Below are positions 5,031 to 11,509 of a DNA stretch of 15,281 nucleotides, in pieces (the stretch's first letter is position 1; every line of letters begins with the position of its first letter). The notes below the pieces were generated by a model, which had not been told where the DNA came from, did no database searches, and saw only the letters and a list, made by a program, of their open reading frames with translations. The stretch comes from an uncultured Acidimicrobiales bacterium. Lineage in GTDB: Bacteria; Actinomycetota; Acidimicrobiia; Acidimicrobiales; SZUA-35. The stretch covers positions 1 through 15,281 of the forward strand of contig CALLIQ010000161.1 in assembly GCA_938008925.1 (NCBI GenBank), given 5' to 3'. The translations under genes and the position numbers were made by a program.

Positions 5031-6695
5031 ATGGACGAACCCGAGATCGACGCGGACGACGTCAACGCGGACGACATCGACCCAGCCGACATCGATGAGG
5101 CCATCGATCCGGCCGACATCGATGAGGTCGGAGCGAGTGTCGAAGATGTCGAACCCTCGGTTGACGCCATCGACGAGAGCGACGACAGCCACGACGTCGA
5201 CGACCTCGATGTCATCGAAGCGATCGATGACATCGAGCAGGAGATCGAAATCGAGGAGATCGATCCGGCCGAGCTCGACGAGCCGGTCGCGGTCGATCCT
5301 TCACTCGACGACGAACCATCCGACGCCGACCCCGGCGCGGATCTCGACGAAGAAGACCAAGGCGACTCGGTGGCGGCGGGAGCCGTCGCGACCGCCGCAG
5401 TCGCAGCGGCGGCCACAGCAACAGCAAAAGCAAAAGCAGAGCCTGCAGGGATCGCGAAGACGGGTGGGCCCGTCGCCACTCGCGCGCGGCACGACGACAA
5501 CGACCGCGGCGGTCTGCTCGGATGGCTGTATCTGGGCGTGCTCGCGGCCATCTTCGGCGTCGTCGCCCTTCTGGCGGCCGGCGCGGACGACGTCATTCCC
5601 GAGGTCGTTGCTGAAGAGACGACGACGTCGATCGATGCAGCCGCGGTCGGCACGCCGGCCGAGATCCAGTTCGCCGTCAACGGCGACGCGGTCACCATCA
5701 CGGGCTCCGTGCCCGATGAAGGGGCTCGCTCCACCATCATCGACTCGGCCAGCGGCCGCTATTCGACCGTCGTCGACGAGCTGGTGATCGACGACGGCAT
5801 CACGCTCATCGGAGGCACCGCCAACGTCTCGGGCGTTGCATTCATCGGCGACGACGACGCTCAGGGTCTGCTGAACGACTCCGCCAACTCGCTCGGCCTC
5901 GAGGCTGGCGCGTTCGACGTCGAACTGATCGAACTCGACAAGACACCGACCGCTGCGGTCGCTGCGGTGTCGACCAACCTCGTCACGCTCACCGGCTCGT
6001 TCCCCGACCAGGCGTCGATCGATCAGTTCGTCTTGGCCGCAACGGGCGTGTTCGGTGAGGCCAACGTCGACTCGTCGAGTCTGTTCGTCGATCCCGACAC
6101 CACGCTCACGAGTTCCACCATCACCATCAATGGTCTGATCGACGCCGGCGATCTCCGAGGTGCCGAGCTCCAGACGGCGCTCGGGCAGTTCTTCGGAGCG
6201 TCGACCATCGACGGCTCGACGCTCAGCTTCGACACGAGTCCGGAGGCGCTCGGTCGCCTCGAGACTCGGCTCGTCGACCAGCTCACCGCCACCCCGATCC
6301 TGTTCGAATCCGGGAGCGCAGAGATCAGCGCCGAGAGCGCTGCGATCCTCGAACAAGTCGCCGTCGCCATCATCGCCACACCCGATGTCAACGTGGAGAT
6401 CGTCGGTCACACCGACTCCTCGGGCGACGCTGGCCTCAACCAGGTCCTGTCGGACGATCGAGCGAATGCGGTGCTCGGTCGGCTGGTCGAGCTCGGTGTG
6501 AACCCCGAACGTCTCACCGCCCGCGGCGCGGGTGAGGCCGAACCGATCGCCGACAACGAAACCGACGAAGGTAAGGCGGCCAATCGCCGGATCGCCTTCG
6601 AGTTCGACGGCGCCATCACCGCCGAGGAGGCAGCGGCTGAGGCCGCAGCCGAGGACGAGGCAGCCGATGGTGAGGAAACGGACGAAGAGGAATAG
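5031..6695 (+). CDS. OmpA/BON-domain envelope protein with acidic cytoplasmic N-terminus
   Basis: A 554-residue single-pass protein. Residues 1 to about 115 are extremely rich in Asp and Glu with short internal repeats (DIDPADIDE twice). Then comes an Ala/Thr/Lys linker (about 117-145), one membrane helix (about 161-185, GGLLGWLYLGVLAAIFGVV), and an extracytoplasmic part with three BON-like stretches (VTITGSVPDE near 221, VTLTGSFPDQ near 318, ITINGLIDAGD near 364). A C-terminal OmpA-like peptidoglycan-binding domain (about 420-525) follows. In the OmpA domain D462 (GHTD) and R477 (LSDDRA) have the 15-residue spacing of the Asp/Arg pair that binds diaminopimelate. The tail is again acidic. The order TM-BON-OmpA recalls mycobacterial ArfA (Rv0899), but the long acidic cytoplasmic head is extra. 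It probably anchors or senses the cell wall. The start at 5031 lacks a strong SD and is only 9 nt from the trpB2 stop. Confidence 0.88.
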   Translation: MDEPEIDADDVNADDIDPADIDEAIDPADIDEVGASVEDVEPSVDAIDESDDSHDVDDLDVIEAIDDIEQEIEIEEIDPAELDEPVAVDPSLDDEPSDADPGADLDEEDQGDSVAAGAVATAAVAAAATATAKAKAEPAGIAKTGGPVATRARHDDNDRGGLLGWLYLGVLAAIFGVVALLAAGADDVIPEVVAEETTTSIDAAAVGTPAEIQFAVNGDAVTITGSVPDEGARSTIIDSASGRYSTVVDELVIDDGITLIGGTANVSGVAFIGDDDAQGLLNDSANSLGLEAGAFDVELIELDKTPTAAVAAVSTNLVTLTGSFPDQASIDQFVLAATGVFGEANVDSSSLFVDPDTTLTSSTITINGLIDAGDLRGAELQTALGQFFGASTIDGSTLSFDTSPEALGRLETRLVDQLTATPILFESGSAEISAESAAILEQVAVAIIATPDVNVEIVGHTDSSGDAGLNQVLSDDRANAVLGRLVELGVNPERLTARGAGEAEPIADNETDEGKAANRRIAFEFDGAITAEEAAAEAAAEDEAADGEETDEEE

Positions 6696-6697
6696 AG

Positions 6698-6705
6698 GAA
6701 GAGGA
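6698..6705 (+). promoter_or_regulatory. Strong Shine-Dalgarno of FAH-family gene
   Basis: The purine run AGGAAGAGGAAC spans the 14-nt gap after the OmpA-domain gene and ends just before ATG 6710. It fixes the start and indicates efficient independent initiation within the transcript. Confidence 0.6.
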
Positions 6706-6709
6706 ACAG

Positions 6710-7567
6710 ATGAAGATCGCACGCTTCGACGCCGGTGACGGCAACGCACAACTCGGCGCGGTCGACGTCGCCGCCGCAACGGTCACGTCGCTCGCGGCCC
6801 TCGGCACCGACGACGTCGTCACCGCCGCATTGACCGACCCGGCCGAGCGCACCGCAGCGCTCGACGGCGCCGCCTCGTGGGCCCTCGACGACGTCACGCT
6901 GCTCGCGCCCGTGCCCGACCCGCCGAAGTTCATGGCCATCGGCCTGAACTACCGCGATCACATCGAAGAGACCGGCCGGGATGCGCCGAAGTTCCCCATG
7001 TTCTTCAACAAACAACGCACGTGCGTCAACGATCCGACCGGCGACGTCGTCATCCCTGCCGAGGCTCCCGACCGCGTCGACTACGAAGGCGAACTCGGCA
7101 TGGTGATCGGCACCCGCTGCCGCCGAGTCGGTCGAGACGACGCTCCGAGCGTGGTGGCCGGCTACCTCGTCGTGAACGACGTGTCGGTCCGCGATTGGCA
7201 AGCCAAGGCCCAGACCATGACCCTCGGCAAGAGCTGGGATGGCCACGGTCCCACCGGTCCGTGGTTGGTGACGACCGACGAACTGGCCGACCCCCATGGT
7301 CTGGCGATGAAGACGTTTGTCAACGACGAGCTCCGCCAGGACACCACCACCGATCTCATGGTCTTCGATGCGTGGACCCAGATCGAGACCCTGAGCACCG
7401 TGTTCACCCTCGAGCCCGGCGACATCATCGCCACCGGGACCAGCAGCGGCGTTGCGCTCGCCATGGACCCGCCGGCTTTCCTCGCCCCTGGCGACGTCGT
7501 CCGCATCGAGATCGAGAACATCGGCACCATCGAGAACCGCTTCGTCGCCGACTCCCACCAGCCGTGA
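6710..7567 (+). CDS. Fumarylacetoacetate hydrolase (FAH) family protein
   Basis: A 285-residue enzyme of the FAH superfamily, which uses a divalent metal for C-C bond hydrolysis, decarboxylation, isomerisation or lyase reactions on acylpyruvate-like acids. After a short variable N-terminal domain (1-70) the catalytic fold begins at KFMAIGLNYRDHIEETG. The metal ligands are E126 and E128 (DYEGELGMVIG) and D157 (VNDVSVRD). The segment TLGKSWDGHGPTGPWLV is the usual lid and substrate region, and TGTSSGV is the conserved glycine turn near the C-terminus. It resembles proteins labelled 2-hydroxyhepta-2,4-diene-1,7-dioate isomerase or ureidoglycolate lyase. The substrate cannot be assigned. A strong SD precedes ATG 6710. 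It is the third gene of a run with trpB2 and the OmpA-domain gene. The family call is firm. Confidence 0.93.
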   Translation: MKIARFDAGDGNAQLGAVDVAAATVTSLAALGTDDVVTAALTDPAERTAALDGAASWALDDVTLLAPVPDPPKFMAIGLNYRDHIEETGRDAPKFPMFFNKQRTCVNDPTGDVVIPAEAPDRVDYEGELGMVIGTRCRRVGRDDAPSVVAGYLVVNDVSVRDWQAKAQTMTLGKSWDGHGPTGPWLVTTDELADPHGLAMKTFVNDELRQDTTTDLMVFDAWTQIETLSTVFTLEPGDIIATGTSSGVALAMDPPAFLAPGDVVRIEIENIGTIENRFVADSHQP

Positions 7568-7609
7568 AGCGAGGCGAGCCGAGCCCACTCCTGCGGTGGC
7601 CGACCGAGG

Positions 7610-7627
7610 ATCAACCGATCGGTTGAT
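7610..7627. promoter_or_regulatory. 18-bp perfect palindrome, candidate operator
   Basis: ATCAACCGATCGGTTGAT is a perfect 18-bp palindrome in the gap between the FAH gene stop and the 64-residue ORF, about 78 nt before the latter's ATG. Perfect dyads of this length with no spacer suit a dimeric repressor or response regulator. There is no T-run, so it is not a typical terminator. Autoregulation by the downstream LuxR-type regulator, or use by another factor, is possible but unproven. Confidence 0.5.
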
Positions 7628-7692
7628 GTGGGTGGAGGGCCCGATCCGTCAATGTTGTCTTCACACGAGCTCGACGGGAGCTCGCACCACAC

Positions 7693-7697
7693 AGGAG
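7693..7697 (+). promoter_or_regulatory. Shine-Dalgarno of 64-residue membrane peptide gene
   Basis: AGGAG with a 7-nt spacer to ATG 7705. This clear ribosome site is the main reason to regard the short ORF as a real gene. Confidence 0.6.
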
Positions 7698-7704
7698 CAA
7701 CACC

Positions 7705-7899
7705 ATGACCAGCATCCGCACCCTCGCCCCCCTCGCCTCGATCGTCCTCGTCGTCGCCTACAGCGTGATCGCCACCGCCTCCAGCGGCGCCCTCACCGCC
7801 ATCGCCTCACCGATGCTGATCGCCGCCGTCGCCCTCGCCTTCTGGCACGACGGCACCGACGCCAGCACTGCGAAAAGCACCGCAACCCACACCGCTTGA
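7705..7899 (+). CDS. Small membrane protein, hypothetical
   Basis: A 64-residue peptide of unknown family. Residues about 7-25 (LAPLASIVLVVAYSVIATA) and about 29-46 (ALTAIASPMLIAAVALAFW) are hydrophobic and could form a helical hairpin. The C-terminus (HDGTDASTAKSTATHTA) is polar. AGGAG lies 7 nt before the ATG. The gene ends 16 nt before the histidine kinase start on the same strand, and a perfect palindrome lies upstream, so it is probably the first gene of a three-gene signalling operon. It might be a sensor accessory or a target of the kinase, but nothing in the sequence shows which. No homologous family is recognised. Coding status rests on the ribosome site, the plausible transmembrane pattern and its position. 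Confidence 0.65.
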   Translation: MTSIRTLAPLASIVLVVAYSVIATASSGALTAIASPMLIAAVALAFWHDGTDASTAKSTATHTA

Positions 7900-7915
7900 T
7901 CGGTCACGATCACCG

Positions 7916-9193
7916 GTGAGCGACGCCACCTCAGGACGCCTCGACGAGGCGCTGGCAGCCCCAGACGAAAGCGAGATCGCCGGTCGCCGGTGGTTCGTCG
8001 CCATCGTCTGGCTCGCTGCCGCGATCGGGCTCGTCGCCCACGGCCTCGACGCTGACTTCGACGCCAGCTTCCTCATCGCTGTCGTCGTCTTCGGATCGCT
8101 GGCGGCCTGGCTCCACCTCCTTCACCGGGTCCATGCTTGGACCGCGACCGGCAACGACGAGCGTCGCGTCGCCGCCATGCTCATCGGAGTCGCCGGCGCT
8201 CTCATCGCTCTGCTCGCCCTCGACCCCGCCCACCTCGTCTTCTTGTTCGGAGCCTTCACCCTCACCTTCGGGTTTGCTCCGAGCCTCCGCTTCGCCGCCG
8301 TCGCATCGTTCGTCGTCACGCTCATCTGGGTCGGGGGCTGGATCTTCCACGCGCTTCCGACCGGTGCGCTTGCCACGCCGTTCCTCGTTTGGGGAACGCT
8401 GAACATGATCAACAGGGTCATGGACCGCGTGACCGCGCAGAGCATCGAGCGCCGAGCGTTGCTGCAAGAGATCAGCGAGACGCGGGCTGCACTCGCCCAG
8501 TCCGAACGCGAGCGCGGGGTGCTCGCCGAACGAGAACGAGTCGCCGCTGAGATTCACGACACGCTCGCTCAGGGCTTCACCAGCATCGTGCTGCTCACCC
8601 AGGGCACGGCCGCCCGGATCGGCGAGCTCGACCCATCGTCGCTCGAACGCACGCTCGGGCTGATCGAGGAGACTGCTCGCGACAACCTCGTGTCGTCGCG
8701 CCGCCTCGTCGAGAATCTCGGCCCGGCTGAACTCGACGAGGGGTCGCTCATCGACTCGATCGAACGCGAAGCCGTTCGTTTCACCAAGGCGACCGGCGTG
8801 CCGGCGACGGTGTCGACCAGCGGCGAGATCGTCGCACTCGGAGGAACCGTCGATGTGACGGTCCTTCGCGTCGCCCAGGAGGCACTCGGCAATGCCCGGA
8901 AGTACGCGAGAGCGAACCGAGTGACGATCGAGCTCGAGTTCGAGGCCGACGTCGTGACACTGTCCATCGTCGATGATGGCGTGGGGTTCGACCCCTCGAC
9001 GGGGCCGACCGAGATCGCCGGTGTCACCGGCGGGCGCGGCCTGCCGTTGATGAGCGAACGGCTCGAGGCCGTCGGCGGTGAGATCGAGGTGACGTCGGAG
9101 GTCGGGAACGGGACGGTGGTCGTCGCCGCCATCCCGATCGACGGGCCGATGGAGATGGCGGCAGCTGATCAGGTCGCGGAGGAGCACGAATGA
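7916..9193 (+). CDS. Sensor histidine kinase, NarL/DesK type
   Basis: A 425-residue membrane sensor kinase. Residues about 24-165 hold five or six hydrophobic segments with little extracellular loop, suggesting a membrane-embedded stimulus. A coiled-coil stretch (about 172-205) leads to the HisKA_3 dimerisation domain with the phospho-acceptor His214 in AAEIHDTLAQGFTSIVLL. The HATPase domain carries an N-box (EALGNARKYARA), a DDGVGFD G1 box and GGRGLPLMSERLEAVGG. The architecture matches NarL-family kinases such as DesK and LiaS. The start is GTG at 7916, 16 nt after the small membrane protein gene, without a clear SD and possibly coupled to it. Its stop overlaps the response regulator start as ATGA, so the two form a cognate pair. 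The signal is unknown. Confidence 0.95.
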   Translation: MSDATSGRLDEALAAPDESEIAGRRWFVAIVWLAAAIGLVAHGLDADFDASFLIAVVVFGSLAAWLHLLHRVHAWTATGNDERRVAAMLIGVAGALIALLALDPAHLVFLFGAFTLTFGFAPSLRFAAVASFVVTLIWVGGWIFHALPTGALATPFLVWGTLNMINRVMDRVTAQSIERRALLQEISETRAALAQSERERGVLAERERVAAEIHDTLAQGFTSIVLLTQGTAARIGELDPSSLERTLGLIEETARDNLVSSRRLVENLGPAELDEGSLIDSIEREAVRFTKATGVPATVSTSGEIVALGGTVDVTVLRVAQEALGNARKYARANRVTIELEFEADVVTLSIVDDGVGFDPSTGPTEIAGVTGGRGLPLMSERLEAVGGEIEVTSEVGNGTVVVAAIPIDGPMEMAAADQVAEEHE

Positions 9194-9822
9194 CGGTTCG
9201 AGTGTTGGTGGTCGACGACCATCCGGTGGTGCGCGCCGGCCTGGTCATGGTGCTCGGGATCGACCCCGACATCGAAGTCGTCGGCGAGGCGGGCGACGGT
9301 CGAGAAGCGATCGAACGCGCCGCAGAGTTGGAGCCCGACGTCGTGTTGACCGACCTCCAGATGCCCGAGGTCGACGGTGTCGGCGTCGCCGCGCAGATCG
9401 CATCCACCGACGGCGGCCCGAAGGTGCTCATCCTCACGACGTACGACACCGATCGTTCGATCGTCGCCGCCGTGGAAGCCGGTGCCGCCGGCTACCTCCT
9501 GAAGGACACACCTGCGGACGAGATCATCGAGGCCGTGAAGTCGGCAGCGGCCGATCACTCGGTGCTGCCGGGCCCGATCGCCGAGAAGCTCGCAGCCAAG
9601 CAGGCCGAGCCGAAGCTCCCGGAGCTGACCGAACGAGAGCGGGACGTGCTCGCCTGCGTGGCCAACGGCTCATCCAACGCGGCGACGGCCAAGGAGCTCT
9701 TCATCTCGGTCGCCACCGTGAAGACACACCTCATCCACGTGTTCCAGAAGCTGCAGGTCGACGACCGCACCAGCGCGGTGACCAAGGCGATTCAGCTCGG
9801 GATCATCGAAGCGCCGAGTTAG
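9190..9822 (+). CDS. LuxR/NarL-family response regulator
   Basis: A 210-residue transcription regulator. The receiver domain (1 to about 120) has the acidic pocket D9-D10, phospho-acceptor D55 (LTDLQMP), the switch Thr pair in ILTTYD and K105 (YLLKD). The C-terminal LuxR-type helix-turn-helix (about 146-206) opens with LTERERDVLACVANG and holds the recognition segment LFISVATVKTHL. Length is typical. It overlaps the kinase stop by 4 nt, and GGAGGAG at 9178-9184 gives a strong SD. It should be phosphorylated by the adjacent kinase. Targets may include its own operon, where an 18-bp palindrome lies at 7610-7627. The gene ends convergently with the DUF389 gene, sharing the four bases TTAG as overlapping stop codons. 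Confidence 0.96.
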   Translation: MTVRVLVVDDHPVVRAGLVMVLGIDPDIEVVGEAGDGREAIERAAELEPDVVLTDLQMPEVDGVGVAAQIASTDGGPKVLILTTYDTDRSIVAAVEAGAAGYLLKDTPADEIIEAVKSAAADHSVLPGPIAEKLAAKQAEPKLPELTERERDVLACVANGSSNAATAKELFISVATVKTHLIHVFQKLQVDDRTSAVTKAIQLGIIEAPS

Positions 9823-11411
9823 CCGGTCGTGGTGGTCGTCGATCCGAAGGGGTTGACGTCGCCGATCGTGGTGGTGGTGACCTGGCGGCGTTCGGTGAAG
9901 AACACGTCGACGGGGAAGGTCTCATCGGCGATGTCGATGAGCTCGACGACGAGCAGGTTGATGTCGGGCTCGGTCGCGCCGGACAGGTCGAGCACCGCTC
10001 GTTCACCGTCGTAGGAGAAGTCGATCACGGTGAGTCCGAGGCCATCGGCCCAGTCCTCGACCTCGACCCGCATTTCGGCTTCGAGCACCTCGGCCGGGGT
10101 GGGGGCGGGGATCGTCGTGCCCGTGTTGATCTCTTGTCGTGCGGTCCATGAGTAGGCGAACGAGAGCGACGGGCCGAGCTGAGTCAGGCGTTCCTCGAGG
10201 TCGTCGTAGGAGGGGTGCTCCCCGACGCCGGCCGCGTCGATGCGCCACACGCCGTCGACGAGACGGACCGACACCAGCTCGTACCCGAGCGACGGGTCGG
10301 CCTCGGCTAGCCACTCTCGGGTCGTCCGCTCGATGTCGGCCTCGAGGATCTCCTCGTCGGTCAGGACCGTGGTGGTCGGCGCCGCCGTGGTCGTGGTGAC
10401 GGCTCGCTCGATGCGATCCCACCGCACGGAGATGCCCACGTCGCCGAACTCATCGATCAGGTCCTCGCGCAAGGTGGCGTCGTCGAGGGGCACCTCGAAG
10501 CTACGGATCTCGACCGTGATCCGATCGTCCGACAAGGCGACGTCGCGGCTCTCGGCGACATCGCCGAGCCATTCGTCGACGATGGCGTCGGCTGCGATCT
10601 GGCGATTCGTGGCGGCGACCGCCGTCTGCGATGCCTGGTAGAGCGGGATGGAGATGGCGGTGACCACGCCGATGACGATCACGGTGGCGGCGGCGAGTCG
10701 GAATGACGTGGTGGCCAAGCGACGCGGTGGCACGAAGCCGGTGACCACGAACACGACGACACTGGCGAAGATGATCGCCGCGAGGTTGGTCGTGTAGAGG
10801 AGCATCGCTCCTCTGGCGAAGCTCATGTTGCCAACCTCGAGCGAGATGCCGACCGTGCCGAGCGGCGGAACCAGCGCAACGGCGACCGCAACGCCCGGCA
10901 GCGCCGAGGACGCGTCTTTGCGAACGGACGCGTAGGAGCCCGCAGCGCCGGCGCCGAGGGCGACGACGAGGTCGCGAATGTCGGGCTTGGTGCGGGCGAC
11001 GATCTCGTTCGCGAGGGCGCCGTCCGGGACGAAGACCTTGGCCAGCAGGTACGACAGCAGAATGCACCACGAGGTGGCGAGAACCACCTTGATGAAGTTG
11101 ACCAGCGCCTTGCGGAACAGCGCCATGGCCAGGCAGCCGGCGCAGGCGAGCACGGGCTGCATCAGCGGAGCCAACAACATGGCGCCGATCACCACGGCCG
11201 CGGAGTTGGCGGACAGGCCCATCACGGCCACGACGACCGAGAGGGTGAGCATCACGGTGAAGCGGTAGGCCCAGTGTTCCTGGCGGGTGATCGCCAGATC
11301 GGCCATGACTCGACGACGTTCCTCGGGCTCGAGGTGACGGTGCCACCACTCGCGCTCCTTGCGGAGAGGACCGACCTCGTCGTCGGTGGTTTGGGTGTCT
11401 GCCGCGGTCAC
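9819..11411 (-). CDS. DUF389 membrane protein with triplicated C-terminal domain
   Basis: A 530-residue protein. Residues about 50-260 hold six or seven hydrophobic helices of the DUF389 family (GAMLLAPLMQPVLA, then ALVPPLGTVGISLEVG), an integral membrane family of unknown function. The C-terminal half is predicted soluble and consists of three related helix-strand-helix-strand units at about 274-340, 357-430 and 443-512, joined by Thr-rich linkers (TTTTAAPTTT, TGTTIPAPTP) and ending in a TTTTTG tail. This extension is far longer than in minimal DUF389 proteins. GTG at 11411 is preferred because TAAGGT lies exactly 7 nt upstream (leaderless). An in-frame GTG at 11444 would add 11 residues but has no SD. 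The family call is firm. Function is unknown. Confidence 0.88.
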   Translation of the reverse strand: MTAADTQTTDDEVGPLRKEREWWHRHLEPEERRRVMADLAITRQEHWAYRFTVMLTLSVVVAVMGLSANSAAVVIGAMLLAPLMQPVLACAGCLAMALFRKALVNFIKVVLATSWCILLSYLLAKVFVPDGALANEIVARTKPDIRDLVVALGAGAAGSYASVRKDASSALPGVAVAVALVPPLGTVGISLEVGNMSFARGAMLLYTTNLAAIIFASVVVFVVTGFVPPRRLATTSFRLAAATVIVIGVVTAISIPLYQASQTAVAATNRQIAADAIVDEWLGDVAESRDVALSDDRITVEIRSFEVPLDDATLREDLIDEFGDVGISVRWDRIERAVTTTTAAPTTTVLTDEEILEADIERTTREWLAEADPSLGYELVSVRLVDGVWRIDAAGVGEHPSYDDLEERLTQLGPSLSFAYSWTARQEINTGTTIPAPTPAEVLEAEMRVEVEDWADGLGLTVIDFSYDGERAVLDLSGATEPDINLLVVELIDIADETFPVDVFFTERRQVTTTTIGDVNPFGSTTTTTG

Positions 11412-11418
11412 CGAGAAG

Positions 11419-11424
11419 ACCTTA
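11419..11424 (-). promoter_or_regulatory. Candidate -10 element of leaderless DUF389 gene
   Basis: TAAGGT on the minus strand, 7 nt before the GTG at 11411, has the same geometry as the MBL, aroC and ferredoxin starts. It argues for the shorter of two in-frame GTG starts. Confidence 0.45.
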
Positions 11425-11509
11425 GACCCGCCCCGAGGGTTCACGATCGCACTCGATCATGCTGCGGTGACGCAGTGCTCAGGCTGCGATCGGCGTGATG
11501 GCCGCCCCG

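Noticed and set aside
5301..6779. 492-codon minus-strand open frame over the OmpA-domain gene
   Set aside because: Its translation is Arg/Asp/Gly-rich without domains, and the sense strand encodes a complete TM-BON-OmpA protein.
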